64,000 nt of DNA from Paraburkholderia unamae (GTDB lineage Bacteria; Pseudomonadota; Gammaproteobacteria; Burkholderiales; Burkholderiaceae). Where the stretch lies: positions 1 to 64,000 of the forward strand of contig NZ_QLSU01000015.1 in NCBI RefSeq assembly GCF_003268775.1, given 5' to 3'. Below the pieces are notes generated by a model, which was given only the letters and a program-made list of their open reading frames with translations, was not told the DNA's origin and made no database searches. The number at the start of each line of letters is the position of its first letter. Within the stretch, counting starts at the first letter, position 1. A program made the position numbers and the translations under genes. Below, piece by piece: positions 16,267 to 25,274 of this stretch.

Positions 16267-16646
16267 GAAGAGGTCTCCGGGATGAAAGGATGAGCTGACA
16301 TGCCGGGCGATTATAGGAATGCGGAACCGCGCCGCACTACGAATGGATTGTCGAATGCTAATGACGCTTGGAGCACCGTGCATCTGAGTGAAGCGGGGAT
16401 GCGGGCAGCGTGTGGGGCGGCTGGCAAGCAATAGGGCGGCAACCTGGGGCCGGGCAGCTTCTACGCAGCCGTCATGCGGCCAGAGGTCATGAGGTGCCGG
16501 ACAGGATAGCGTACCGGAGCGTGAGGCAGGACATGCGCCCGCGCAGTCGCCGGACGGTGGCGGGCATAACCCGTGCGGGATGCGTGAATCGCCTGGAACG
16601 GAATCCAACGGAGTCCGGCGATCCACACTTCCACGGAGCCCTCACC
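16267..16646. other. Intergenic region without a supportable gene
   Basis: The metQ promoter must lie in the left part of this stretch and the leader of the small glycine-rich gene in the right part. The open frames that cross it are shadows with arginine-rich, unnatural composition. I see no convincing operator or riboswitch. Confidence 0.4.
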
Positions 16647-16883
16647 ATGAAAAAGCGGATCCTTTCCCTTGCCATCGCTGTGGCCATTCCAGCGTCCTTT
16701 GCTACCCCGGCGCACGCTGAGGGCTGCCTGAAAGGCGCGGCCGTTGGCGGCGTCGCGGGCCACGTCGCGGGCAAGCACGGCACGGCCGGCGCGGCCGCCG
16801 GGTGCGCAGTCGGACATCACGAAGCCGCAAAGAAGCAGAAGGCCGCGAGTGACGTGGCCGCAAGCAGGCCGGCGAGCCAATAG
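16647..16883 (+). CDS. Small exported glycine-rich protein
   Basis: 78 residues: a clear Sec signal (MKKRILSLAIAVAIPASF to APAHAEG), then GAAVGGVAGHVAGKHGTAGAAAG, a glycine-zipper-like repeat of small residues with histidines, and a Lys/Ala-rich tail. Glycine-zipper segments can insert in membranes, and short relatives occur widely in Burkholderia, but the role is unknown. The ribosome site ACGGAG precedes the ATG. Confidence 0.75.
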   Translation: MKKRILSLAIAVAIPASFATPAHAEGCLKGAAVGGVAGHVAGKHGTAGAAAGCAVGHHEAAKKQKAASDVAASRPASQ

Positions 16884-16909
16884 TCGCTCAGGGCCGGCTA
16901 CGCACGATG

Positions 16910-16926
16910 CCTGAGGTTGCCTCAGG
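16910..16926. terminator. Hairpin between convergent genes
   Basis: CCTGAGG-TTG-CCTCAGG is a perfect 7-bp stem with a 3-base loop. It overlaps the stop codon of the minus-strand transporter (16922-16924) and lies 27 bases past the small glycine-rich gene, which suggests a compact two-way terminator. Confidence 0.45.
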
Positions 16927-18238
16927 TCGCGAAGCCGGTCGCGGCGCGGCGCGCGGTTGACGGCAACGTCAGCACCCCGATCAGGCCGATGACCACGCTC
17001 ACCTGCACGTAATAGATCGGTGCGAGATTGCTGCCGGTCACATGCACGAGCCACGTATTCACGAACGGCGCGAGGCCGCCGAAAATCAGCACGGCCAGGT
17101 TGTAAGTGACGGCGGCGCCGGTCGAACGCACGCTGACGGGGAACACCTCGGTCAGCACGATCGGCGTGGGGCCCCAGAAGAAGCTCATGAAGAACGACAC
17201 GCCGATCTGCACCGTGAGCAACGCGCCGAACGTCGGTGCGTCGACGAGTTGTTTGAACAGCACGTACGAGGCGATGCTGTAGGCGACGATGGCCGGCAGC
17301 AGCACCGCCTTGCGGCCGATACGATCCGACAGGTAGCCCGCGAGCGGGCAGAACACGAGGATGACCAGCGTGCCGATGAAGGTGCTCAGGTTGACGTCGG
17401 AGGCCGACATGCCCAGTTGCTTCTTCGCGAAGATCGGCAGGAAAAACACGAACACGTAGGCCGACACGGTGCCGACCACCGACATGCCGAGCGTGCCGAG
17501 CATCGCGCGCGGATAGTCGCGGAATACGGTGCGCAGCGGCGTCTTCACGCGCTCCACCTTGCCGCTTCGCACTTCGTTCGCGTAGGCGAGGAATTCCGGC
17601 GATTCGTCGACGGTCGAGCGGATCAGCCAGCCGACCGGCCCGATCAGGATGCCGAGCAGGAACGGCAGACGCCAGCCCCACGATTCCAGCGCTTGCGGCG
17701 CGAGATTGACGGTCAGCAGATACGCGACCAGCGCACCGAGCGAAAACGCCAGCGCCTGCGAGCACATCTGGAAACTGCCGAAAAAGCCGCGCCGGTTCGC
17801 GGGGGCGAATTCGACCAGCATCGTCGTCGCGCCGCTGAATTCACCACCCACCGAGAAGCCCTGGATCAAGCGCGCGAGCACCATCAGGATCGGCGCGGCA
17901 ATGCCGATCGCCGCGTGGGTCGGCAGGATGCCGATCATGCCGGTGCCGATCGACATCAGCACGATCGTGAGTGACAGCGCTTTCTTGCGGCCCACGCGGT
18001 CGCCATACAGGCCGAGCAGCACGCCCCCGAGCGGGCGCACCGCGAAGCCGACGCCGAATGTGGCGAGCGTCAGCAGCATCGACGCGAATTCGTTGCCGCC
18101 CGGAAAATACAGCTTCGCGATTATCACGGCGAAGAGGCCGTAAATCGCGAAGTCGAACCATTCGAATGCATTGCCGAGTACGGATGCGATTACGACTTTG
18201 CGCACCATCGCCGGCGACGGCGTCGGTTTGGCGTTCAT
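16922..18238 (-). CDS. MFS transporter, metabolite:H+ symporter (MHS) family
   Basis: 438 residues, 12 helices. SVLGNAFEWFDFAIYGLFAV near the start, GGVLLGLYGDRVGRKKAL after helix 2 and RLIQGFSVGGEFSGATTML in helix 4 identify the MHS (ProP, KgtP, CitA) family of proton-coupled carriers for organic acids and betaines. It follows the M20 amidohydrolase gene by 39 bases in the same direction, so the pair probably imports and hydrolyses, or exports the product of, one amide-type compound under MarR control. Confidence 0.9.
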   Translation of the reverse strand: MNAKPTPSPAMVRKVVIASVLGNAFEWFDFAIYGLFAVIIAKLYFPGGNEFASMLLTLATFGVGFAVRPLGGVLLGLYGDRVGRKKALSLTIVLMSIGTGMIGILPTHAAIGIAAPILMVLARLIQGFSVGGEFSGATTMLVEFAPANRRGFFGSFQMCSQALAFSLGALVAYLLTVNLAPQALESWGWRLPFLLGILIGPVGWLIRSTVDESPEFLAYANEVRSGKVERVKTPLRTVFRDYPRAMLGTLGMSVVGTVSAYVFVFFLPIFAKKQLGMSASDVNLSTFIGTLVILVFCPLAGYLSDRIGRKAVLLPAIVAYSIASYVLFKQLVDAPTFGALLTVQIGVSFFMSFFWGPTPIVLTEVFPVSVRSTGAAVTYNLAVLIFGGLAPFVNTWLVHVTGSNLAPIYYVQVSVVIGLIGVLTLPSTARRAATGFAT

Positions 18239-18277
18239 GGCGGTCCCTTCTGATCGATTGCGTGGAATGGCGTCGGC

Positions 18278-19432
18278 TTAGCCGAGCCGTTGCCGAACGA
18301 TTTCGATGAACACGGCCGCGCCGGTGGGGGCGGTGTCGTCGTCGAAATCGAATTCGGGGTGATGGCAGGTGAGCCCGTTGTGGCCGAGGAAAAAATACGA
18401 GCCCGGACGCTGCTGCAACATGAACGCGAAGTCTTCCGAGGCCATCAGCGGCGCGACGTCGACGACCACGTTGTCCGCGCCGAGCACGCGCTCGGCCGCG
18501 CGGCGCACCGTTTCGGTTTCGGCGGGCGTATTGAGCGTGGGCGGCGAAGTTTGAAGGTGCTCGAAGCTCACTTCGCAGCCATACATCATCGCCGCGCCTT
18601 CGCAGATCGCGCGCAGCCGCGCGAGCGACGTTTCCTGTGCCTTGACCGAGAGCGTGCGCACCGTGCCTTCGAGCACCGCGCTGTCGGGAATCACGTTGAT
18701 CGCGGTGCCCGAGAGGAACTTGCAGATGCTGACCACCGCGGTATCGAGCGGATCGATGTTGCGGCTCACGATGCTCTGGATCGACTGCACGAGCGTGGTG
18801 CCGACGATCAGCGGATCGATCGACTTGTGCGGCATCGCCGCATGACTGCCGATGCCCTTGATGCTGATGCGAAAGAGGTCGCAGGCCGACAGGATCGCGC
18901 CATTGCGCACGCCGATCTTGCCGGCTGGCAACTGGTTGTTGTTATGCAGTGCGTAGATTTCGTCGCAGTGGAAGCGCTCGAACAGGCCGTCGTCGATCAT
19001 CGCCGAGCCGCCGCGCAGCGTTTCCTCGGCCGGTTGAAAGATCAGATGAACGGTGCCGCGAAAGTCGCGATGCGCGGCAAGATATTTCGCCACGCCGAGC
19101 AGGATCGCCGTGTGGCCGTCGTGGCCGCAGCCGTGGAATACGTTGTCGTGGGTCGAGCGGTGCGCGGGCGTGCCTTTTTCGCTCATCGGCAGCGCGTCCA
19201 TGTCGGCGCGCAGACCGATCGACGGACCCTCGCCACGCGTGCCGCGAATCGTGCCGACCACGCCTGTGCCGCCAACACCGGTCTGCAAGTCGATCGCCCA
19301 GTCGGCGAGCCGCTGCGCCACCAGACCGGCGGTGCGATGCTCGTGAAAACCCAGCTCCGGATGCTGGTGAATGTCCCTGCGCCACGCGCGCATGTGTTCG
19401 CCCAGGTCGTTCAGTTCGCTTTCCGTCTGCAT
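18278..19432 (-). CDS. M20 family amidohydrolase (aminoacylase/IAA-amino acid hydrolase type)
   Basis: 384 residues. The M20D pattern is complete: MRAWRRDIHQHPELGFHE, RADMDALPM, the metal-binding GCGHDGHTAILLG with its cysteine ligand, FQPAEETLRGGSAMI, the dimerisation-domain KGIGSHAAMPHKSIDP, and the late SEDFAFMLQQRPGSYFFLG. These cytoplasmic dinuclear metal enzymes cleave N-acyl or N-aryl amino acids. The ATG at 19432 is preceded by AAGGAAC; an upstream in-frame start at 19492 is less likely. It is the first gene of an operon with the MHS transporter and is divergent from the MarR gene. Confidence 0.9.
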   Translation of the reverse strand: MQTESELNDLGEHMRAWRRDIHQHPELGFHEHRTAGLVAQRLADWAIDLQTGVGGTGVVGTIRGTRGEGPSIGLRADMDALPMSEKGTPAHRSTHDNVFHGCGHDGHTAILLGVAKYLAAHRDFRGTVHLIFQPAEETLRGGSAMIDDGLFERFHCDEIYALHNNNQLPAGKIGVRNGAILSACDLFRISIKGIGSHAAMPHKSIDPLIVGTTLVQSIQSIVSRNIDPLDTAVVSICKFLSGTAINVIPDSAVLEGTVRTLSVKAQETSLARLRAICEGAAMMYGCEVSFEHLQTSPPTLNTPAETETVRRAAERVLGADNVVVDVAPLMASEDFAFMLQQRPGSYFFLGHNGLTCHHPEFDFDDDTAPTGAAVFIEIVRQRLG

Positions 19433-19535
19433 GGCGCCAGTTCCTTTTGCCCGTTCTGCCAGGTGAGTGTGCGGTCCGTCCATGCGCTGCACGGCGGGCC
19501 GGTCAGATTCCAGTCCGGTTCCAAGAATAATTCAA

Positions 19536-19554
19536 TAGTTGCATTATTCAACTA
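19536..19554. promoter_or_regulatory. MarR-type palindromic operator
   Basis: TAGTTG (19536-19541) and CAACTA (19549-19554) form a perfect inverted repeat with a 7-base centre CATTATT. MarR-family operators commonly have TTG/CAA arms at this spacing. It sits between the divergent amidohydrolase and MarR genes, in an AT-rich island, about 104 bases before the amidohydrolase start. Confidence 0.6.
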
Positions 19555-19672
19555 ATGACATTCCCTGAGATCGCCGGACGCCCGGCGCGTGTGGGCTATG
19601 ATGATGGATGACAGAGCGGCCGCGCGCGGCGCGCTTCCAACAAGTGAAGGTTTGGGAACAGGACGGCAGCAC

Positions 19673-20209
19673 ATGCGAGCAGGAACGCCACCGGCGGGGC
19701 ATAAAGGGAAACCGGACGACCGCGGCCAGGACGAGGACCAGGCAAAACACGACGACGGCGGCGCCAACGGGGCAGCACTTTATCTGACCTTCAAGCTGGA
19801 TCTGATCAAAAGCGAGATGATCAGCCGCGCGAACGCCGAGTACCGGCCCGCGTTCGGGCTCGACGTGCGCTCGCTGCGCGTGCTGAGGATGATTTGCGAC
19901 GCGCCTGGGATCACCGCGAGCGTGCTGAAGGAGCAGACGCTAATCGAGAAGACGATGCTCTCGAAGCTGGTCGCGGACCTGATCGAGCGTAAGCTGGTGC
20001 GGCGCTCCATTCATCCCGACGACGCGCGCCATTTCCAGCTGTGGCCGACCGCGGCCGGCAAGCGGACGCGCGTTTCCAGCGACGAACTCGGCCAGTCGCT
20101 GGAAACGGAGATCCTGTCGATGCTGAGCGCCGAGGAGCGCAGCCAGTTGAACAGTATCGTCGACAAGCTGGTCGACGAGTTTCGCAAGGCGGCGAAGGGG
20201 CAGGCCTGA
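19673..20209 (+). CDS. MarR family transcriptional regulator
   Basis: About 178 residues. A polar, charged N-terminal tail of some 30 residues precedes the winged-helix core: FGLDVRSLRVLRMICDAPG, TASVLKEQTLIEKTMLSKL, then ERKLVRRSIHPDDARHFQLW as the wing. It ends with the dimerisation helix. The start at 19673 has AGGACGG ahead of it; an in-frame start at 19589 would add 28 low-complexity residues. It is divergent from the amidohydrolase operon and probably represses it through the palindrome at 19536. Confidence 0.82.
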   Translation: MRAGTPPAGHKGKPDDRGQDEDQAKHDDGGANGAALYLTFKLDLIKSEMISRANAEYRPAFGLDVRSLRVLRMICDAPGITASVLKEQTLIEKTMLSKLVADLIERKLVRRSIHPDDARHFQLWPTAAGKRTRVSSDELGQSLETEILSMLSAEERSQLNSIVDKLVDEFRKAAKGQA

Positions 20210-20221
20210 GCGGCCGCCGCG

Positions 20222-21082
20222 CTATTCGCCGATCCAGGACCCGCGCAGGTCACTGTCATGCAGCAATTGCAGCAGCGTTTGGGCCGGACGGCTGAGGCGT
20301 TTCGCGGCGAGCGCGATGAATTCGACATCCGGGAGCGTGGGCAGGCTCGACGCATTGACAGGCGGCGCAAGACCGCGCGCCGCGAGATACTGCGATCGCA
20401 CCGTAATGCCGAGCCCGCCGCGCGCTGCCGCCACGCAGCCCGCATGACTGCTGCTCGTGCAGACCATCTGCCAGCGGAAATCGGTTTGGGCGAGGGCGTC
20501 GAGGACGACCGCGCGCGTCACGCTCGGTTCGGCGACAAGGACGAGCGGCAGCGGCTGCGTGAGGTCCACGACCGTGCCGGTGGGCGCGAGCCACTCGAGC
20601 CTGCTGGTGAACAGGACCGCACCGCGTTTGTCGCCGACCCGTCGTTTGCCGACCATGAGATCGATCGTCCCGGCATCCAGCAACTCATAGAGTTCGCCTG
20701 TCATGCCAATGTTGATTTCCAGTTCCACATCGGGATGCGCGTTGCGAAAGGCCGTCAACACCGTCGGCAGCGGACCGAGCGCAACGTCGTCCGACGAGCC
20801 CAGACGAACCCGACCCTTCAGGCGCGGCGCGCGAAACTGGGCCTGCGCGCGGTCGATCGCATGCAGGATCACGCTGGCGTGGGCGAGCATGGCCTCGCCG
20901 TCCGGCGTGATCGAAAGCGAATGCGTGTCGCGCACGAACAGCCGTCTGCCGATCGTCTGTTCGAGGCGGCGGATATGCTCGCTGACGCTCGACTGGGTCA
21001 GGCCGAGCTGACGCCCCGCCTCGGTGAAACTGTGGCAGGTCGCGACCGTGACGAACGTCCGGAGCCAGATGGGATTGAGCAT
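20222..21082 (-). CDS. LysR family transcriptional regulator
   Basis: 286 residues from MLNPIWLRTFVTVATC. The winged helix reads SFTEAGRQLGLTQSSVSEHI, RRLEQTIGRRLFVRDTHSLS; the effector domain contains VRLGSSDDVALGPLPTVLTA and a ligand-pocket Ser-rich segment (CTSSSHAGCVAAARGG). It is divergent from the DHA2 pump at 21213, with about 130 bases between, and is its likely regulator. Longer in-frame starts to 21220 overlap the promoter region and are disfavoured. It is convergent with the MarR gene, 12 bases apart. Confidence 0.88.
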   Translation of the reverse strand: MLNPIWLRTFVTVATCHSFTEAGRQLGLTQSSVSEHIRRLEQTIGRRLFVRDTHSLSITPDGEAMLAHASVILHAIDRAQAQFRAPRLKGRVRLGSSDDVALGPLPTVLTAFRNAHPDVELEINIGMTGELYELLDAGTIDLMVGKRRVGDKRGAVLFTSRLEWLAPTGTVVDLTQPLPLVLVAEPSVTRAVVLDALAQTDFRWQMVCTSSSHAGCVAAARGGLGITVRSQYLAARGLAPPVNASSLPTLPDVEFIALAAKRLSRPAQTLLQLLHDSDLRGSWIGE

Positions 21083-21212
21083 CCGGGCATTGTTATCGGA
21101 AACGCCGATGACAGTCAACGTCGTCAGTGGGGTTCCCGATTTACGGCGATGACAATACGATGACGGCATTCCCCCAAAGTTTGTCCGCGCGCGCTGCGCG
21201 CCCGAAGTTTCA

Positions 21213-22613
21213 ATGAGCAAGGATTCCAGTCACACCGCATTGCTGTGGATCGTCGCCGCCGGCTTTTTCATGCAGGCGCTCGACACGACGATCGTCAACA
21301 CCGCGCTGCCGTCCATCGCGCATAGCCTTGGCGTGCGGCCACTCGAGATGCAACCGGTGATCGTCGCCTATACGCTGACGATGGCGATGCTCACGCCCGC
21401 ATCGGGCTGGCTCGCAGACCGCTTCGGCACACGCCGTGTCTACTTCACCGCCATCCTGATCTTCGTGCTCGGCTCGCTGTGCTGCGCGAACGCCCATTCG
21501 CTGGGCCAGCTCGTCGTCGCGCGCGTGCTACAGGGCATTGGCGGATCGATGCTGTTGCCGATCGGGCGACTCGCCGTGCTGCGCGCCGTGAGCGGCGAGG
21601 CCTACGTCTCGGCGCTCGCGCTCATTTCCGTCTCCGGTCAGGTTGGCCCGATCGTTGGACCGACGCTTGGCGGCTGGTTTGTTCAGTCCTTCTCGTGGCA
21701 TTGGATTTTCCTGATCAACGTGCCGATTGGCGCGATCGGACTGTTCGCAGTCCTGCGCTATCTGCCGCGCGCGACGGGGGTGAGGGCGCCTGCGTTCGAC
21801 GTCGCCGGTGGCGCGCTCGTGTCGCTGTGCATGATCGCGTTTTCGCTGGCCGTGGAAGTGCCGGTCCAATCGCATCGCGCCGCGTGGTCCGCGGGGCTCT
21901 TCGTGCTCGGGCTCGCGAGCGCGCTCGCTTACGTGCCGTACGCCCGGCGGCGCCAGAATCCGCTCTTCAAGCTGGCGCTGTTCCGCGAGCCGAACTTCAG
22001 CGTCGGTCTGATCGGTAATCTGCTCTGCCGCATCGGCTCCAGCGCGGTGCCGTTCCTCGTCCCGCTGCTGATGCAGCTCGAACTCGGCTATACGCCGCTG
22101 CGATCCGGCATCATGATGCTGCCCGCCGCCGTTGCGGGCGCCCTTGCCAAGCGCTGGATCGCGCCGCTGATTCGACGCTTTGGCTACGACACCTTCCTGC
22201 TCGTGAATACGCTGATCGTGGGTGCATCGATCGTGGCATTCGCATTGATATCGCACGACACGCCCGTGATCGTCGAGATCGCGGTGCTGGCGATTTTCGG
22301 CGCGGCCAACTCGATGCAGTTCGCGGCGATGAACAGCGTCACGCTCAAGGGGCTTTCGCACGAGGATGCGGGCAGCGGCAACAGCTTGTTCTCGATGGTG
22401 CAGATGCTGGCGATGGGCCTCGGCGTGTCGGTTGGCGGCGCACTTGTCAGCGTGGTCGCCGATCAATGGGGATCGGTGGCGCTCGGCTTTCGCGTGAGCT
22501 TCGCCGTGGTTGGCGCGATCACGCTGGCGTCGGCGCTGATTTTCCGGCGCATCGAGGAAACGCCCGCCGCAGTCTCGACGCCGGTAAAAGCCGCGGCTGC
22601 GGGCGGGCGGTGA
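21213..22613 (+). CDS. DHA2 family multidrug MFS transporter (14 helices)
   Basis: 466 residues, with 13-14 predicted membrane segments. FFMQALDTTIVNTALPSIAH in helix 1 is the DHA2 (EmrB/QacA) signature; GWLADRFGTRRVYF is the loop 2-3 motif; GQVGPIVGPTLGGWFVQSFS is motif C of the antiporters; FLINVPIGAIGLF follows. It probably exports toxic organic compounds using the proton gradient. No EmrA-type adaptor is adjacent. It is divergent from the LysR gene at 20222-21082. Confidence 0.9.
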   Translation: MSKDSSHTALLWIVAAGFFMQALDTTIVNTALPSIAHSLGVRPLEMQPVIVAYTLTMAMLTPASGWLADRFGTRRVYFTAILIFVLGSLCCANAHSLGQLVVARVLQGIGGSMLLPIGRLAVLRAVSGEAYVSALALISVSGQVGPIVGPTLGGWFVQSFSWHWIFLINVPIGAIGLFAVLRYLPRATGVRAPAFDVAGGALVSLCMIAFSLAVEVPVQSHRAAWSAGLFVLGLASALAYVPYARRRQNPLFKLALFREPNFSVGLIGNLLCRIGSSAVPFLVPLLMQLELGYTPLRSGIMMLPAAVAGALAKRWIAPLIRRFGYDTFLLVNTLIVGASIVAFALISHDTPVIVEIAVLAIFGAANSMQFAAMNSVTLKGLSHEDAGSGNSLFSMVQMLAMGLGVSVGGALVSVVADQWGSVALGFRVSFAVVGAITLASALIFRRIEETPAAVSTPVKAAAAGGR

Positions 22614-22639
22614 TCGGACGGGCGACACGCCTGGACGGT

Positions 22640-22676
22640 AATGCGCTTTATTTTACATAATACTAATTAGCGCATT
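22640..22676. repeat. Inverted repeat AATGCGCT...AGCGCATT upstream of the YhcG nuclease
   Basis: AATGCGCT (22640-22647) and AGCGCATT (22669-22676) are perfect 8-bp arms around 21 AT-rich bases. The same AATGCGC/GCGCATT word forms a second palindrome just after the nuclease gene (23879-23906). It lies immediately upstream of a promoter, so it may be an operator, and also downstream of the DHA2 gene. Confidence 0.55.
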
Positions 22677-22691
22677 TTTATCGGGGTCGGG

Positions 22692-22700
22692 TGTTATAAT
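22692..22700 (+). promoter_or_regulatory. Extended -10 promoter of the nuclease gene
   Basis: TGTTATAAT is a consensus extended -10 element (TGnTATAAT). A -35 region at normal spacing would fall on the right arm of the inverted repeat at 22669-22676. The gene start is about 100 bases downstream. Confidence 0.5.
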
Positions 22701-22801
22701 TTTGCCACCCGAATTCCACGCCCAGGCTTGCGAGCCGCACGGCGCCAACCGGATAATCGAGCCTCGACGGTCCGACAACAGGTGCGCAACGCCTGCAATG
22801 C

Positions 22802-23851
22802 ATGACAGATGACCTGAAAAACCTCGTCGCGAGCGACGACTACCGCCATTGGCTGCTCGAATTGAAGCAGCGCGTCGAGCGTGCCCGTCAGCGGGCGGCC
22901 GCGAGCGTGAACCGCGAACTGATCAAGCTGTACTGGCAGATCGGCAGCGATATTCTCCAGCGGCAGCAGACCCAGGGATGGGGAGCCGGCGTCGTCGACC
23001 AGCTCGCGCGCGACCTGAAAGCCGCGTTTCCGGACATGCGGGGTTTCTCGCCGCGCAACCTCAAATACATGCGCGCGCTCGCCCAGGCGTGGCCGGACCC
23101 GGAATTTGTGCAGCAGCCTGCTGCACAATTGCCCTGGTTCCACCTGTGCACCTTGCTCGACAAGGTCAAGAACCCCGTTCAACGCGACTGGTACGCCGCC
23201 AAGGCGCTGGAGCACGGCTGGTCGAGAGCCGTGCTCGTCGCGCAGGTCGAGACGGACGCCTGCGGCCGCGCGGGCAATGCCATCACGAATTTTGCCGAAC
23301 GCCTGCCCCCGCCGCAATCCGACCTTGCCCGCGAGGCGCTGAAGGACCCGTACGTCTTCGATTTCCTCGTGTTGGCCGAAAACGCCCAGGAGCGCGATAT
23401 CGAACGCGAATTGACCCGGCACATCACGCAATTTCTGCTCGAACTGGGCGCGGGGTTCGCGTTCGTGGGGCGCCAGTACCGGCTGGAGGTCGGCGGCGAC
23501 GAATTCTTCATCGACCTGCTCTTCTATCACCTGAAGCTGCGCTGCTATGTGGTCGTCGAACTGAAAACGACGCCGTTCAAGCCCGAATACGCGGGCCAGT
23601 TGAACTTCTATCTTTCCGCCGTCGATGCGCAGGTCAAGGCGCCGGAAGACCAGCCGACCATCGGCCTGCTGCTGTGCAAGGAGAAAAACCGGCTCGTGGC
23701 TGAATATGCGTTGCGCGGTGTGGCCAAACCGATGGGCGTGGCCGAGTACCAGCTCATGCGCGAGGTGCCGCCTTCGCTGGAAACCGGCCTGCCGACGATC
23801 GACCAGATCGAGGCCGAACTGCGCCCGGATCTTCCGGATGCCGCGTCATAG
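22802..23851 (+). CDS. YhcG-type PDDEXK nuclease (DUF1016)
   Basis: 349 residues, full length for the family. The N-terminal DUF1016 helical domain (about 15-150) includes IKLYWQIGSDILQRQQTQGW and GFSPRNLKYMRALAQAWP. The C-terminal PDDEXK domain (about 180-330) has the catalytic set Asp238 (FFIDLLFYH), Glu253-x-Lys255 (VVELK) and Gln266 (AGQLNFYL). Relatives are thought to act on DNA, and several occur beside restriction or mobile genes, but the substrate is unsettled. The gene has its own strong promoter and is flanked on both sides by AATGCGC palindromes, which suggests it moves or is controlled as a unit. Confidence 0.9.
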   Translation: MTDDLKNLVASDDYRHWLLELKQRVERARQRAAASVNRELIKLYWQIGSDILQRQQTQGWGAGVVDQLARDLKAAFPDMRGFSPRNLKYMRALAQAWPDPEFVQQPAAQLPWFHLCTLLDKVKNPVQRDWYAAKALEHGWSRAVLVAQVETDACGRAGNAITNFAERLPPPQSDLAREALKDPYVFDFLVLAENAQERDIERELTRHITQFLLELGAGFAFVGRQYRLEVGGDEFFIDLLFYHLKLRCYVVVELKTTPFKPEYAGQLNFYLSAVDAQVKAPEDQPTIGLLLCKEKNRLVAEYALRGVAKPMGVAEYQLMREVPPSLETGLPTIDQIEAELRPDLPDAAS

Positions 23852-23878
23852 GCCTTTGTCTTGCAGCCGTCCTGGCGT

Positions 23879-23906
23879 GCAAATGCGCTAAATCGCGCGC
23901 ATTTGC
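23879..23906. repeat. 10-bp perfect palindrome downstream of the YhcG nuclease
   Basis: GCAAATGCGC (23879-23888) and GCGCATTTGC (23897-23906) are perfect arms with an 8-base loop. Its core repeats the arms of the upstream palindrome at 22640-22676. It can act as a terminator, though no T-run follows. The remaining bases up to 23987 show nothing else. Confidence 0.6.
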
Positions 23907-23987
23907 TTGCCGAAAGCTCGCGCGAACAACCCCGTGCTCATGAATTAAAGCCTGGCGATCCTATCTATTTGGGCGCCGCGCCACGAT

Positions 23988-24926
23988 TCAAAGCGCCAAC
24001 GCGTCGCCGTAAGCCGAAAAGCGCAACTCCTTGCCCGACACGTGCGCCGCGATGAAGTCCAGAAACAGGCGGATTTTCGCGGGAATCATGGGCGTGTCGA
24101 GAATGGTGGCGTACATGCCGTCATCGAACGACGTGTTGCTCACCTGGTATTGCGGCATGAGCCGTACGAGCCGCCCGCTGGCGATATCGTGGTGCACGGT
24201 GTAATCCTCGAGCAGCGCAATGCCTTCGCCGAGCCGCGCAAATTCCAGCAATGCGACGCCGTTGTTGCTCACATGTCGCGGGTTGACGGCCACCTCTGCC
24301 ACCGCCTCCTCCTGCTTGAAGCGCCAGATGTAATTGTCGCCTGGCAGCGTGTACGCAAGACACTCGTGCGTAGCGATCTGGTCAGGTGTTTCGGGTGGCG
24401 TACGCGCGGCCAGATAGCCGGGCGAAGCCACGAGATAACGCTCGCTCTTGAAGAGAATGCGCCGCTTGAGTCCGGCTTCCACCGGGGGCGCAATGCGAAA
24501 GTCGATGTCGATCTGCTGGCGGCGCAAATCGGCTTTCGATTCGCCAAGAATTAATTCAACGTGAATGTCCGGATACTGGCGGCGAAATTTCGTGATCAGC
24601 GGCGGCAGCACGCCAAGACCAAACATCATGCGCGAGTGCACGCGCAACATGCCCATGGGCGCGGCGCTGATGGCCGTGATGTTGCTCTGTGCCTCGCTGA
24701 TGCTCCAGAGTATGCCCTCCAGATGCCTTGCGTATTCCTGCCCTGCTTCGGTCAGCACGACCTGACGCGTGGAGCGCAGCAGCAGCTTGACATTCAGTTC
24801 GTTCTCGAACTCGGTGATCATGCGGGAGACGGAGGTGGCCGAAACGCCAAACGTGCGTGCCGTCTCCGAAAAACTCTCCGTTCGTGAAATAGAGAGAAAA
24901 AACTCCATCGCACGAAGCCGGTCCAT
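23988..24926 (-). CDS. LysR family transcriptional regulator
   Basis: 312 residues. The DNA-binding domain reads MDRLRAMEFFLSISRTESFS, then FGVSATSVSRMITEFENELN and LLLRSTRQVVLTEAGQEYAR, typical of the CrgA/DsdC-like AaeR group. The effector domain has the usual LRVHSRMMFGLGVLPPLITKF start. No divergent gene lies within 300 bases to its right; the nearest is the co-oriented symporter at 25275-26663, which would be transcribed toward it. Confidence 0.9.
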   Translation of the reverse strand: MDRLRAMEFFLSISRTESFSETARTFGVSATSVSRMITEFENELNVKLLLRSTRQVVLTEAGQEYARHLEGILWSISEAQSNITAISAAPMGMLRVHSRMMFGLGVLPPLITKFRRQYPDIHVELILGESKADLRRQQIDIDFRIAPPVEAGLKRRILFKSERYLVASPGYLAARTPPETPDQIATHECLAYTLPGDNYIWRFKQEEAVAEVAVNPRHVSNNGVALLEFARLGEGIALLEDYTVHHDIASGRLVRLMPQYQVSNTSFDDGMYATILDTPMIPAKIRLFLDFIAAHVSGKELRFSAYGDALAL

Positions 24927-25274
24927 GATTCCTCCAGTTTTTGCAGTTCAGAACGCATCTTTTACGTTATGCCTGATAATAACATGGCGAATCTGGAATT
25001 CCTCGGCCATCAGGGGTTTGTATTATGTGTATTAATTCGTCATCCGAATCGTCTGTCTAGCCGGGATGCGGCTGGGTACCGCCGTGGCATCTCTCAAAAC
25101 GTCGAGGCTGTTGAGTCGTTCCTCATTGCGTCGCGCGAGACGAAACGGGCACCAACGCGCGGTGCGCCGTGTGCCCGTTAGACCATACAGTCGATGCGTT
25201 GATGTGCCGCGCACGCATTGGCGCGGCTACATGAGGTTTCGCGCAGGCAGGATTTCGCCGTGGCGGCGCGGTGC
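24927..25274. other. Intergenic region without a supportable gene
   Basis: This 348-base interval holds the LysR promoter (the AT-rich part at about 24940-25050) and the 3' end of the symporter transcript. I find no gene and no convincing hairpin. Confidence 0.4.
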
